Positions 32,543 to 45,166 are shown, counted from the stretch's first letter. The stretch is DNA of 64,000 nucleotides from Corythucha ciliata (GCA_038030265.1 CM075943.1:2728001-2792000), one strand, 5' to 3'. A program made the numbers and translations. Notes: a model not told the origin generated them from the sequence alone.

Positions 32543-33707
32543 GTCCTCCGGTCCCAGCACGAGTCCACGACAAAAGTTCGCGTAGTCTTCGATTGCAGCG
32601 CTACTGTCGGATATCACTCCCCATCTCTAAACCAGCAGCTTATATGGCTGAACCTCGGCTACAGCCAGACATATGGAGTCATTCTCATGAAATTCAGGCT
32701 TTTTGAAGTTGTCCTCTGTGATGACATCAAAATGATGTATCAGCATGGATGAGCGTGGAAACTCCAAATTGACTGGGACGATCCGTTACCAGAAGTTCTA
32801 GATTGGCGCAAATTTGTCATCCAACTCCCTCTGTTAAATGAATTGGAAATTCCTCGGTTAATTCCAGCCTTAAAATCCAGTGTATCCGTCGTGGGATTCT
32901 GTGACGCCAGCTCTATCGCATACAGCGCGGTAATTTATCTACGCTGCGAAAACTCGGAAGGCATGAAAGTCCAGCTGCTTCAAACGAAAACTCGTGTCGC
33001 TCCCATTAAGCCGCTAACTATTCCAAAACTCGAGTTGTGCGGCGCTCTACTCCTGTCCCGCCTTCCCAAATCCCTTAGAGGATTTTCTCAAAACTCTCGA
33101 CCTCCTCAACAAAATAAGTCTCTTTTCAGATTCAGCCAGAGTTCTGGCATGGCTGAGAACTCCTCCTCACACTCTCAAAACGTTTGTCGCACACAGAATC
33201 GTCGAAATTCTAGAAAACAATTCTCCTTCCTTTTGGCGTCACATCTGAACCCCGCGGATATTTCATCTCGAGGACTGTCTCCTAAAGGAGGGACCTTCAT
33301 TTCTCCTTGACGATCCACAAACTTGGCCTGACTCTTCTCTTCTGGAGCACTCAGCTCCTCTCCCTGAAGTGAAAACCAAAACCGCTCTAGCAGTAGTAAA
33401 AGAACTCGAAACTGTTGATTTCATAACTCGTTTTTCCTCCCTTGAAGTTCCGATAAGAGTGACATGCAGAATTTTGCGCTGGTCTCCCAAATCAAACCGA
33501 AGTAAATCTCCAACAGAGCAACTTACAATAAGTGAACGTGAGGCCGCCCTAAAACGATGCGTTTTTGCCTCACAAAAGCTCTACTTCAAGGAGCTCGTGG
33601 CTCGGTCCAAAAAATATCTCCAGGAGCTCCAAATCCGGACGAAGTGGACAAAGAATTCGCCTTCTCTTCAAGAAAACGACATTGTAATTATCAAATATGT
33701 AAACTGA
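32543..33707 (+). pseudogene. Decayed second BEL/Pao pol with two internal deletions
   Basis: Three pieces of one Pao-type Pol follow in order. RT starts at 32543 (ESTTKVRVVFDCSA, then FRLFEVVLCDDIKMMYQ). After a jump near 32752, RNase H begins around 32757-33300 (VVGFCDASSIAYSAVIYL and KTRVAPIKPLTIPKLELCG). After more frame breaks come pre-integrase sequence and a jump to the DUF5641-like tail (RTKWTKNSPSLQENDIVIIK). The YIDD palm segment and the integrase core are gone. It is clearly older than the complete BEL element at 22.9 kb and a different family. No LTRs were recognised. Confidence 0.8.
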
Positions 33708-33804
33708 TTCTACAAAGATCCAAGGCTAGAGAATTTTGTTTTTAAAAGTCCCAAATTAATTTTCAATATTAGCTAAACCTTCAAAACTGATTTCAGTACC
33801 TAAG

Positions 33805-36654
33805 CAGGGGCGGATACAGGGGGTGGGCGATCGGGATGAGCCCGAAGGGCCGGAGACCCCGAGGGCCAGTGCGGCCGGAGGGCCGATGCCCCCCCCCCAC
33901 ATTTTGACGTATCCTTGTCCTCCTGAAAAAACTGGTAACTACAGATTAATTTTTCTCATTTTTCATTCATTTTTTTTTTTTTTTTTTTTTTTTTTCAATT
34001 TTAGCCGTGGATTAACGACCTTTTCATCCACACTTTGTCCGCGAATATGTGATTTTCCTTAATTTTAGCTGCGAAGTAGCGTTTTTAACCCATGTTAGCG
34101 ATTTTTCTCAATTTTTGCCATGAATTGAAGTTTTCCTGGATTTTTGCGAATTAGCAAATTAGAGATTTTTTACCTTTTTAGCAGTGAATTAGCACTTTGA
34201 GCTGCAAGTATAGCGTTTTTCGTTGATTTCAGCCGCGCTAATTAATTAATAATTTCTCAACATTGGCCGCAATTTTTTTTTTTTTTTTTTTTCAACTTTT
34301 AGCTATAGACTAGCGCTTTTTTCCAGGTAACGTCCGAAGTTGCCTTCAGAATCAACAGATTATTGTCTTTTGCTGAATTTTAGCCCCGAGTCAGCGTTAT
34401 TACTAAAATTTAGTCGTGAATTGGCGTTTTCTCTAATATAGCTGTGAATTAGCCGATTTTTTTTTTCATTTGAATCCGCGAATGAACGTTTTTTCTAGAC
34501 TATCCGCAAATTATCGGACTTTTTACAAATTTTAGCTGCCAATTAATTATCTATTATTTTCAATTAAGTCCGCAGCATTGGATTGTTCCAAGTTTAGCCG
34601 CTAAGTAGTGCTATTTGTCAAACTTCATTAGAGAAGCTATTTTTCTCAATTTTTGCCGTGGATTAGCTAATTAGCCATTCTTCTCAATTTCCGTCGTGAA
34701 TTAGCATTTTTCGAAAATTAGCTGTGAATTATGGCTTTTCAGTTTTTTATCCGCGAACGGGCAATTTTTTTGCAATTTCAGGTGCAAACTTGTCATTTTT
34801 CTCAATTTTAGCCCCCAATTAGCGTGTTTTTTTTATCGTCTAGCCTTAGCGGTTTTTTTTGCCTTTTAGCGCTTGCAGAAAAGCAGAAACTGTGTCGCGT
34901 CTCAATTTTACCAACAGCAAATAAGCGTTTTTTCTTCATTTTAGGCATAAAGTGGCATCTATACACCGCGAATCAGCTACTTTTTCGGTCTGGATGTTTC
35001 ATCGAGATACTGCGAATGAAAGCTTTTGAACAGTTTTTGCCACAAATACTAGCGATGTTTCCCAACTTTTTGCAGCCGTTGGTACTTGCCTGCAAGAATA
35101 GCATATTAGTACGCCTTCTCATCTTTATCCGCTTACGGACCTGTAAGAAAAACAAACTGGGGAGCAGCGTATTCTCTCTATTTTAGCCGCGAATTTACCC
35201 CCAGAAGGGTGCGTTTTCTCTCCATTTGAGCCTTCAGAATAAGCCCTTTTGTGGGCTAAATGGATTATTCAGCTACACTCCTTGCTGATCACCTGCAAGC
35301 ACTCCATCCTGAATGGGATGGATTGAAAAGCATCGAAAGGAGCCAATATCGCTGTCAAACTGCATGCCAAAAACTCGTTTTCACGTACCTACAAACATAA
35401 ACATAAGCTATGTCTTCACTTGTGCCTTTTCGCCTGCGTCAGAGGCATGCGTCACAGCAGGCGGTGTGTTGAACGTGAGGAATGCGCTATTGCATGCCTC
35501 AAAAAGCTGGAAGGATTATCAGAAATTGCGTGCATAGCTTGGACGCATGCGTTGTTGAAAGTGTTGAAAAGGCGTGTTGAATTGAAAGAGGAAGACGAAA
35601 GCGCACAAGTGGGAGACATAGCTATAGATCCTTATAATATCCACACTTTTAGGCCCGCGGCGAACCGGCCCCCTCACCACTGTCTCGGTACGCTACTAAT
35701 ACACGGACAGAAGTGAGAAAAAGTGCTACTTCGTGGCTCATGTTTCATTAAAGCTTCCGCGAATAAAGTACAGAAAAAGCGCTAATTCATGAATGAAATT
35801 AAGAAAAATGGCTCATTAGCGGTTAAGATCGAGAAAAATACGAACTCACCGCAAAAACTCAGAAAAAAACGCTAATTCACCGCTAAAATGGCGAAAAATC
35901 GCTAATCCACCGATAAAATTGAGGAGCGCTGAAGTGAGGAAAAACGCTAATTTGCTATTTAAATGGACAAAACGTCAAAATCGCAGCTTCTAAAGGTAAC
36001 TTCGTGCCAGAAAGTGAAAAAATCGCTAATTCACAGCCAAATTCAGAAAAAGCTTTACGTAGTTCGCGACGAAAATTGGGGCAAAACTCTAATTCGTGGC
36101 TGAAAGGTATAAAAATCTATAATTTTAGAGGTTAAAATTAGGAAAAACACTAATGTGTGGTTATAATGAGGATAAATGGGTAATTGGGGTTTAAATTGAG
36201 AAAATTTACTAATTAACAGAAAATTGAGAAAATGGCAAGCCGAGGCTTCCGGAGGCAACTTTGCAGCCAATTAGCAAAAAGTGCTAATTTACGGCAAAAA
36301 TTTAGAAAAATCGCGGCTAAAATGGAAACGTATCGCTTACTCGCGGTTGGAATGAGGGAAATATCGAATTCACCGATGAAATTGAGAAGAACCTACGAAG
36401 TGTTGAAAAACTTGTGAAAAAAAAAACAACAAAAAAAACCTTTTTCGACAAGACGGGTGGGTGGATAGCGTTGGCTAGTGGGTAACTAAAGCATTTTCGG
36501 CTATGCGTCTACATGACGTTTTTGTGCGCCCAGGTACGCACTATCACCAGGTGCAAGTGTCTCACATTCCTCCTGAATCACTCCTGTATAAATGTATATT
36601 GGGCCGATATTTTCCCAGTGCCCCGGGCCGGACAAATCTGTGTATCCGCCTCTG
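33805..36654. mobile_element. Non-autonomous hAT element filled with ~30 bp minisatellite (hAT-sat 2)
   Basis: Ends CAGGGGCGGATACAGG and TGTATCCGCCTCTG form an imperfect TIR, flanked by an exact 8 bp duplication TACCTAAG at 33797-33804 and 36655-36662. The TIR is of the same type as the element at 16376. The interior has forward ~30 bp monomers (TCTCAATTTTAGCCGCGAAT type) from about 33990 to 35220, a ~490 bp spacer, then reverse monomers (GCTAATTCACCGCTAAAAT type) from about 35710 to 36420. No transposase. 2850 bp. Confidence 0.9.
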
Positions 36655-36719
36655 TACCTAAGGACCTCGAAATATTGTTTTTAGAACGGGTGAAAATTCA
36701 CGAAACTTAGCTTTAAAAT

Positions 36720-38170
36720 AGCAAAAAAATGTCTTCTCAATTTTACCCGAGAAGTGCACTTTTTGTTCAATTGAAGCCATGAATCAACGTTTTTCCCGAG
36801 TGAGCTTTCTACGTAATTTGGCCTTTTCTCAATTTTAATCGATTTTCCCTTATTTTAGTCACGGAGTCGTCATTTTTTCTTTATCAACGCTATCAGGTTG
36901 TAGTGATTAGCATTATTAGTGTTATCCGAAATAAATTCAAATTCAATTAGCGCTTTTTCTCATTTATTTCACTGTGAAGTAGCGTTTTTATCCCGCGATC
37001 AGCGATTTTCCTCGTCCCCCGCGGACGCGGAATATTATTAGCGATTCATTTCATTTGTATCCTGGATCGTCCGAATTTTAGCTGCTAACTATAGCTTTTT
37101 CAATATTTCATTAGAATTAGCGATTTTTCTCAATTTTAGCAGTTTTTAATTAGCGATTTTCTCATTTAACGCTGTGGGTTAGCGTTTTTCTCAATTTTAG
37201 CTGCTAACTAGCAATTCTTTTAAATTTTAGTCGTGAATTAGCGCTTTTCGCTAATTGAGCTGCAAAATATTGGTTTTTCTCTTTTGTTTCAACAACTTCA
37301 ATTGCAAATTTGCCATTTTATTCTCCATTTTTCCCCAAAAAAATTATTTTTTTTCCCCCCACAATTTTACCTTTTATTCGCCATTCTGCCTTTTCGCGAC
37401 TAAAGTTTCCTTATAGCTTTAAAGTATTCTTATAAAAAGCGCTAATTAGAGGCAAGAAGTGTGGAAACGACAATTTTCGGCTTCAGACGGCAAGTTGCTG
37501 CCTCAAAATGAGAAAACGGGATAATTCATTGCTTTAAGCGCAAAAAAACGCTAATTTGCAGCTAAAAAAAAAAAGAAAAAGTGCTAATTCATGGAAGAAA
37601 TTGAAAAATATCACTCATTAGCGGCTAAAAACAGGAAAAATTCTAATCGCGGTTAAATTGAAATAAATCGCTAATTCACGGCTAAAATAGTGAAAAATCG
37701 CTAACACGCGGCTAAAATGGAGAAAAATCGCTAACTCATCGATAAACGTGAAAATAAGCGCTGAAGTGGGGAAAAAACGCTAATTGGCGGGAAATTAAGA
37801 ATGCGCGGCGAAAATTGGGAAAAACTCTAATTCGTGACTGAAAATGTAGAAAAATCTGTAATTAGCGGCTTCAATGAGGAAAAACGCTAATTTGCGGTTA
37901 GAATAAAAAAAAATTGCTAATTGAGGGGGTAATTAGGGAAAATTTTATTAATTCACAGAAAATTGAGAAAATGACAAACCACAGTTTGCGGAGGAAATGT
38001 TGTGGCCAATTAGGAAAAAGCGGTAATTCACGGCAAAAATTGAGAAAACTCGTGGCTAAAATGGAAATAAATCGCTTATTCACCGCTAAAAAAGAGACAA
38101 ATAGCTGATTCACTGATACAATTGAGAAAAATGAAGGAAAAATGCTAATTTGTGGTTAAAACAGAAAAAA
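36720..38170. repeat. Minisatellite block: forward then reverse
   Basis: Forward monomers run to about 37300 (e.g. TTTTTCTCAATTTTAGCTGC near 37190). Reverse monomers follow from about 37430 to 38170 (e.g. CGCTAATTCACGGCTAAAAT near 37669). This is the same head-to-head layout as hAT-sat 2, without its ends. Confidence 0.75.
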
Positions 38171-39307
38171 CGCCATATCCGCCATATTCAGAACAGTGAA
38201 TTTATAGGAGCGCCGGTGAAAGATTCGCCCGGGGGCGCCAAATTCCTAAAGCCGGCACTGTTTGTCGGTATAATTAACGAATGGAAATTAGTGAGATCCA
38301 GGAGGAGATGATGACAGGGACAGGAGTGGATTAAGATCTGAACCCTATGGGGGGGGGGGATGCTGATGTTTTTACTACCGGTAACTTTAAAATGGCGCGT
38401 TCTACAGATGCATCTTCTCTGCAAATTGTTCAATAATTGTTGCATCGTGGCACGTAGCGATACTTTTTTGGCTTATTATTTCTCAATAATAAGTCTTTGT
38501 AATCGTATCACAAAAAAAATTTTTGACCCCCCCTCAAAATTTGTAGTTTTACGTTTCAAAGTGCGTAGAATACAAATCTGCAAAAAAAAAAAAAATGTCT
38601 GTCCGCCGTCCGGGCCATATCTTGTCCTAGGATTGCTCGAAAAAACTCGTTCTTTCGCACATAGACTCCATTTGGGGTCTAGTCTTTTCCTAACATCTGA
38701 TCAGTTTGATCAAATAACTCCCTGGGGTTTTATGGACCAAAAGCGGGTCCAAAATGGGGATTTTAAAAGGATTTGGGATCATAGGGGTGTGGGGTGTCGA
38801 TTTTCATGTAATTTCAAGCCGGATTCGACTACATCGATGAATAATAAACCCATAAACAGTCGAAATAATAAGGCATTGTTCGATAATTCGCAGCGTTTTT
38901 ATTAATAATTTGAATTTGGGTGTCCACGATCACGATCGACATCGAATGTCCTTCATTATCATGGTGACCGATAGAGGGGAGCGGTTTACCGATGGTAACT
39001 AAATTGATATTATAACGCACGTGCTTGTGGTTATGGCTTCACTACACTACAACTATTGAATCATGTACTCATGTAGTAACCATTGCAATTTATTCAAGTT
39101 TTTGATGATGCACCCCGCTCGTTCCGCACCGTCCACGTCAGTTTGCAAAAAGTCCGCCAGTTGCACTGAGGTGAATCTTTGCGGGGCCAATAGTTTTGGT
39201 TGTTTCAAAAAATAGTCTACAAGAATTATTTATCGAGTTTTATTGACTTGAAAAGAATGAAGAATACCAAAGATGAATGTAAATCAATATTTTGAGAATA
39301 AAAAAAG
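38171..39307. other. Unassigned interval
   Basis: A 181-codon frame (38360-38905, +) has no recognisable domain, and its composition looks like chance. Homopolymers (G10 near 38350, A14 near 38582) occur. No gene called. Confidence 0.35.
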
Positions 39308-40837
39308 TTAAGGGTCCTCGGCCATGGAGTCGTCATCATCGTCTTCCTCGTCGTCAAACGGGGTGGTCTTGGTGCAATTCCCCTGGCAGTTGCTGCATAC
39401 CTGAGAGCAGAATATCCCGGCTTTCCTGCAACCACATCTTGACTCGCACTCCCCCGTGCAGCGACAGAATATCGAGTTCAGCACGTGATCTCTTGCAGGG
39501 GGGGGGCCGTGGTGGCAAAGACTCCAATGTACGCTGCTTGGTGGCAGTTTATAGTACTTGTAGGCCCTTTTTTTGTAGGCGCCTTTAAATAAAGAGGTTG
39601 ATCCATGGTGACCAAGCACGTTTCGAATCCATGTTCCATGGAGTTTTTTTGCAGTATATTGTAGGACTGTATGAAGCGTGTCATAATCACTTGGCGGAGA
39701 GTTGATGAATGGAGAGGAATGACTGCAGTTTTGTCGGAATGAACAGGTTTGCTCACCATTTGCACGAATCCCTTCCATTCTGGAATTGATGGCGCCTCAC
39801 AGGGCCCTTTGTCTGTCATCCATTTACCTACAATCCATAAGACATCAGGACGGCTTGGCACTAGCGCATCTCTGGGGATCGGGTTGATCTGATACAAATC
39901 TTGTATAGAACGGCATTCCGTAGTGCTTGTTTGTTCAAGGCGTCGTAGGTCTGCATCTGTAAAACACCCAACTCGCCCACCATTGGCACCATGGGGTATT
40001 GTTTCCCCGGTGGAACCGTCACCAACCAACAAGCCAGTCAAAATTGTTGACAGAAATGAACGCGGGAGAATGAGGGATATGATGGCGTGAGAAATGGCAA
40101 CCAATTTTTTTGGTTCTGCCCCATTGCCTCTCCTCCTCTTTGGCACTACACTGTGTAGAAATGTTTTTAGTGATTCAGGGACTGACTCCTCAACTTCTTC
40201 AAAAAAAATCATCAATTGATGGATAATTTTACATGTCATATACTCTTGATTGGACATCACTCATTATGATTTGCGCAGCTGTTCGGACCAATCTAAGACG
40301 CTCTTCCCGCTCATTAGCCCCCCTCCTATTCAACTTATCTTACCAAGCTTCAGTCAAAATTCTTTTACCTGCATCTCTGAAAGTGACAACTGTTTTTTTC
40401 TTCTGATGTTTGGTCAAAACTATCCTTTCGCCATACTTCTTTTGGAGATGGGATATCACTGTTCTTGGTTCTGGCTTTAACCCAGTGATTTTGTCCATCA
40501 GCTCATCCATTGGTCTTCACCCTGTTCAGCCAGATATTGAAAAATCTCTTGCATTGCCACTTGGACTGACTCATCTTTTGGCCTTCCTCTTGGGTTTCCA
40601 GTCTTACCGTCGTGCAACATGAATTTTCTATGGCAGTATTTATGGTAAAAAAGCTTCTGCTGCATGCAGGTCTCCAGTAGTGCTCATGCGTAACAAAATA
40701 GTGTCTGCCCAGTCATCATTTCGGGCACCAGCTCGTTTTCTAACTTTCTCATCAAAGTTTGCTTGTTCATACATTCCACTTTCCAGTGCCTTTTCTGTCC
40801 AGCGCCTGTGGAAGTCTGTTGACCGCTCTCTAGGCAA
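39308..40837 (-). pseudogene. Broken gene with C-terminal CXC (tesmin/TSO1-like) cysteine-rich domain
   Basis: I recognise this as a multi-copy, functionally uncharacterised animal protein type. Pieces in order: RNDDWADTILLRMS near 40720; a stretch ending RDAGKRILTEAW near 40335, followed by GTAAGA, a possible splice donor; EEVEESVPESLKTFLHSVV near 40170; LVTMDQPLYLKA near 39600; and a C-terminal cysteine-rich CXC motif, CRCTGECESRCGCRKAGIFC then C..C....C, at 39380-39470, with an acidic tail. Frames break at T-run positions (near 40650 and 40200). The protein jumps from the DQPLYLKA block to just before the CXC motif, so a long central part appears deleted. The translated N-terminus (MPRERSTD) is read from the repeat module upstream and is not a real start. 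Confidence 0.65.
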
Positions 40838-40912
40838 CTACTGGTGTGATTTTAAAGGGAATTTTTCTTCCGCTATATTACGTCACCGCTTTTCAAGGAA
40901 ACCAAAGCTTTA
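40812..40912 (-). repeat. Module upstream of the CXC gene, second copy at 11125-11220
   Basis: About 100 bp match 11125-11220 in the same orientation with few differences. It includes TGACGTAA (minus strand), a CRE-like word, between GC-rich words. It lies at the 5' side of the CXC gene and overlaps its first translated codons. It may be the terminal part or promoter of a mobile element that carries the gene. Confidence 0.7.
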
Positions 40913-40916
40913 GTGA

Positions 40917-42176
40917 ATAAGGCCCCAGGTCACCGTCAGATAATAGACGTTTTGGAATCTTAATCTAAACAACGCTACAACGTTGTATCATGGCTCGAGT
41001 GATGAAACTTGTGCGTAAGGCCAAACCCAACGATCCGGCGCCGAGTGCGAATGTTGGTGAGGTGGGGTTGCTTCGCCCCATCATACCATTCGAATTTATT
41101 AAAATATAGTATATCCTCTAATTGATACAATTTACAATGCTTTTTCTTACCTAATTTAAGTTTTTCCGTTTCCGTAAACAAACAAACCCTCGGACAACAA
41201 ACCGAACGTTAGTGGCCCACTGGCTCTCGACAGGCCAATCGTTCGGATTTCAAAACCCGAACCAGAGTTCCGAGATCCGTCGGTCTGAACTGCACGTGTA
41301 TGTCGATAAACAGGCCTGGCCTTCGGGTTTCGAAAACTGATGGTCAAAACAGAAGTTTTTTCTTCTCCACTAACACAGAGACTCAGGCCCGCGGGTTTCC
41401 CAAAAAAATCCGTTCGTGCATGGCCACCTAATTAGATTAGTTAAAATTAAAATAATAAAATCGTTACATCTCCTGTTGCAAGGTGCTGTCCTCTGCACTC
41501 TGGACTATCTTGAGAGGCCAAGACTGGCAAAATTTGTTCTTGTACTTTAAAAAACCTAAAGAAGCGGAATTGAATTTGCACGCACATCAGTAATGTGTGT
41601 GCGTTCTGAGAGGGAGCGATAGTCTTTGCCCACCCATCAGAAAACGCCCATGGGTGGAGCGATATATGCGTGCATCGCACTCGAACCCCTGGGTCATCAA
41701 GTGAGCGGTCACAGTCGCCCCCCCCCCAACTCACCCCGTAAAAACATTTTTTGGATCCTGCTTTCTCTCGCTCTGTGTTGTGTAGATTTTAATTCGTGTC
41801 CCTCACCCAGAATGTAGCGTGAAGGTAATCATTTACGGCCTGGATTATGTCACTTATTTCTCCCATAAAACAGTGTGATAATGTTAAGCAGCTGAAGTGT
41901 CCGTTTCTTGGCTCGATACTTTTTAGTTTCAGGCTAATAAAGTTCGTTTTCAAGTATGCATCGTCGGGGTTTTTGGGTAAACATTGCAATTTCTGGCCGT
42001 ATTATTGTTAGTATATGATGTACAATGCTGCTATGTGCTTGTACCACTGAGTTAATTCCCAGTTATTAGATCCAACGAAACTGACGATCCATACAGGAAA
42101 CCGTTAATTTAGACTCAAACTATAGAGTCTTGACCCTAGAAACTGACTGTTTAGCTTAATACCGGGCACGCTCCGA
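40917..42176. other. Unassigned interval before the gap
   Basis: Short frames only, no recognisable gene. A C9 run occurs near 41720. Confidence 0.4.
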
Positions 42177-42676
42177 NNNNNNNNNNNNNNNNNNNNNNNN
42201 NNNNNNNNNNNNNNNNNNNNNNNNNNNNNNNNNNNNNNNNNNNNNNNNNNNNNNNNNNNNNNNNNNNNNNNNNNNNNNNNNNNNNNNNNNNNNNNNNNNN
42301 NNNNNNNNNNNNNNNNNNNNNNNNNNNNNNNNNNNNNNNNNNNNNNNNNNNNNNNNNNNNNNNNNNNNNNNNNNNNNNNNNNNNNNNNNNNNNNNNNNNN
42401 NNNNNNNNNNNNNNNNNNNNNNNNNNNNNNNNNNNNNNNNNNNNNNNNNNNNNNNNNNNNNNNNNNNNNNNNNNNNNNNNNNNNNNNNNNNNNNNNNNNN
42501 NNNNNNNNNNNNNNNNNNNNNNNNNNNNNNNNNNNNNNNNNNNNNNNNNNNNNNNNNNNNNNNNNNNNNNNNNNNNNNNNNNNNNNNNNNNNNNNNNNNN
42601 NNNNNNNNNNNNNNNNNNNNNNNNNNNNNNNNNNNNNNNNNNNNNNNNNNNNNNNNNNNNNNNNNNNNNNNNNNNN
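42177..42676. other. Assembly gap (500 N)
   Basis: Exactly 500 unknown bases, the conventional length for a gap of unknown size. Linkage across it depends on scaffolding. Confidence 0.99.
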
Positions 42677-44837
42677 AGTTCCCATGAGAACAGGCAATAA
42701 AATGTAATAATCTTAAATTTCTGTTCCGATCATATTCGAAACACCTCGTTCTCGTTGGAACAGAACTATTGACTGCCCCGTTCAACAAGGACTTATAGGG
42801 GGAACCGAAAACGATCTATTGATAGGTACTTTAGAGATTCATTAGTTTTTGGTCATACATAACTTCGAATTATTTATTTATTAGGCTCAAATGTCTTGAG
42901 AGAGGCGGATGCTTTTCCTCATTCCCTTACTCTCTCTCTCTCTCTCTCTCTCCTCCAGGAAAAGTCTTATGACAAATGGTCTTTTCTTTCATCATTTAGG
43001 CTACATTAATAACCAACCCTAGTCCCTTGAATTAAGATAATGGCATAATTAACTTCCCTATTGTGGGTTTTTAATTAATTGCAATGAAATAGGACAGCCG
43101 TAAGGAATTTATCATCTTACAAAGAGGGCGGGGGAAATAAGACAAGGAGACGAAGAGAAAAAAAGAGAAATGACGATGAAGAAGTTGGAAGGAGAAAAAA
43201 GGATGCGAATCAAATTATTCCGTTAACATTGGCCAGTGGAGCGCTAGGGCAGTTTTATTACACAGCTTTCTCCACCCCCAATATCCTCGCCCTAATAATC
43301 GCTTAACTCTCCCCATCACCTCTTTTTTTTTTTTTTTTTTGTCACAAGTGATTTAATATTCTTTGAATCCTCGTTAAAAAGATCCCAAGTTTTTGCTGCC
43401 AAAAGCTTTTAGTTAATAAAATGAGGCATATTGACAAGGGCGAAAGGACAAAACGAATGTTGAAATTAAACAGATGCCGACTGATCGGGACAGGCCCTTA
43501 TTTATACATCCAAGTTGAAAAAAAAAAACGGCTCCATGGACAAAGAGAAGAGGAGGGGTTCTTTTAATAATAATCGGGATTTGACATTTGCACGGGTGGA
43601 AGGATTTCTGCTTCCTTCTGATTTCAAAATTACTTCTTAAAATAAATAATTGAAGGGTAAAAAAGACAAAACAACCCTAAGTTTGCCTTATTCCTCATTT
43701 TACTCCTTTTGTCAGTGTTTATTATCAATTCGCAGAGAAAGGTTGCCATCCAAACTTGCCTCATCCGCGTTATTTATAATTATATAACAATTCATCCTTG
43801 CCTCTGGAATTACGCATCACGCATAATTATGGAAAAGAAAAGTTAAAGGAAGCAGGGATTGTTTAGCATGATCTGGGCCCTGCGATGATGTTTTTGCGTC
43901 GAAGGAATCTGTTTAGAAGAAGAGGATGAAGGGGGAGTCAGTTTAATTGTTTTAATGGAGTTATAAATCTCACGGGGAACGGTGAAACGTCAGAAGGCGG
44001 CTTTTTGGGGGGGGGGGCTAGTTTAGTTTGCGAAAAGTTGTTCAGTGATTTATCCCTCCAAAACGCAGTAACGGCAGCAGCAACTAAAAGGTGGAGGGGG
44101 GGGGGGTAGAGTTGCGATGGATTGTGGTGTGAGGGGCTGAGTGGCCGCATATTAATATAATGTCAGGAGCATAGAGCTACCAAGACAAACGACGCCTTTT
44201 CCCACCTTCATTCACACCTTCTTCCGACCGGTACTGTTCGTTGCTCGAGGGAGTCTTTTCGATGGTATTTTTAATTCCCTTCTGATCTACAGTTAGAATT
44301 GCCCGGGAAAAATTACTGTTCAAAGAAGCGGGATAAACTCATGAATGTCACACCATGTCATGTCATGTGTCATGTGTTCAACGAGTAATTTTATTCGAAT
44401 ACATATTTTCAAAGCCTATAGCAGTGCGACCCCGGTAAAAATGAGAAAACCTATGCGGTACATTTTACAAGGCCACCCATGAGCACACGACTCAATTAGA
44501 GAAGGCCTCTAAACCATCTTGTGGAAAAGAGATTGATACAAAACTTGAGAAGTCTTCCATGCGCCCCATTACTATTGCATTGTGTGCTAAACTCGGTCAT
44601 TTGTATTCAGCCTCCCCCGCCGATTGCAGCGCGTTTACATAAACGTTAATGGCAATCTTTCGCGCAGTTAAAAAGGACCTCGTGTGACTTAAGCCGCGTG
44701 TCCACTGAACGCGCATTGTTCGCGAACGTTCGGAAACAATGTTCACGAACAGGGTTTGCAAACGTTTACAAATGTTTGTAAACAAGTGTAAGATGTACAT
44801 TTGTAAACAAATGTAAGATGTGGGTGTCATCGTTCTT
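42677..44837. other. Non-coding interval with microsatellite; Harbinger-like left end
   Basis: (TC)n at 42931-42953; a T run near 43323; G runs near 44000 and 44096; CATGTCATGTCATGTGTCATGTG simple repeat near 44352. At 44696, GCCGCGTGTCCACTGAACGC followed by CGCGAAC words resembles PIF/Harbinger ends of arthropods. No gene. Confidence 0.45.
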
Positions 44838-45140
44838 AAGAGCAAGAAACTCCAGCCAGTTTATAGCAGATTTGAGAACGGATGACACCCGGCTCTTCGA
44901 GAATTTTAATCGGATGTCGCAGTAGTAATTTTTTATTGAATAAAATTCATCCAAATGTTTCGAAAAAAGACACCAACTTACGCAAGAGCGTCCCGACAGC
45001 GACACGGTTAGCAATAACCCTTCGATTTTTAGCAACTGGAGACTCCTTTGCCAGCCTAATGTATCTATTTCGCGTTTCGAAATCAACGATTTCCCGAATT
45101 ATCCCTGACGTCTGCACTGGATGAGTATGTGAAGGTAAGA
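44838..45140 (+). pseudogene. PIF/Harbinger (HARBI1-like) transposase N-terminal relic
   Basis: Translation in two frames gives TDDTRLFENFNRMS, then after small indels and two stops LLNKIHPNVSKKDTNLRKSV and RLAITLRFLATGDSFASLMY, then VSKSTISRIIPDVC. This is the characteristic N-terminal block of HARBI1-type nucleases. It ends at GTAAGA (45134), which looks like a splice donor. The copia element begins 30 bp further on, so the exon 3' of this point is separated or lost. The DDE catalytic part is not in the window. Confidence 0.75.
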
Positions 45141-45166
45141 TCATATATTGGCACTTTATTAATTTA

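Noticed and set aside
32541..32558. TGGTCCTCCGGTCCCA as a second BEL primer-binding site
   Set aside because: Although it resembles the site at 23218, the bases lie at the start of recognisable RT coding sequence, with no LTR beside them.
38360..38905. 181-codon plus-strand frame
   Set aside because: Composition and residue pattern look random; it contains a poly-A-derived lysine run and no known motif.
42104..42788. Long minus-strand frames across 42.1-42.8 kb
   Set aside because: They exist only because the 500 N gap translates as unknown residues.
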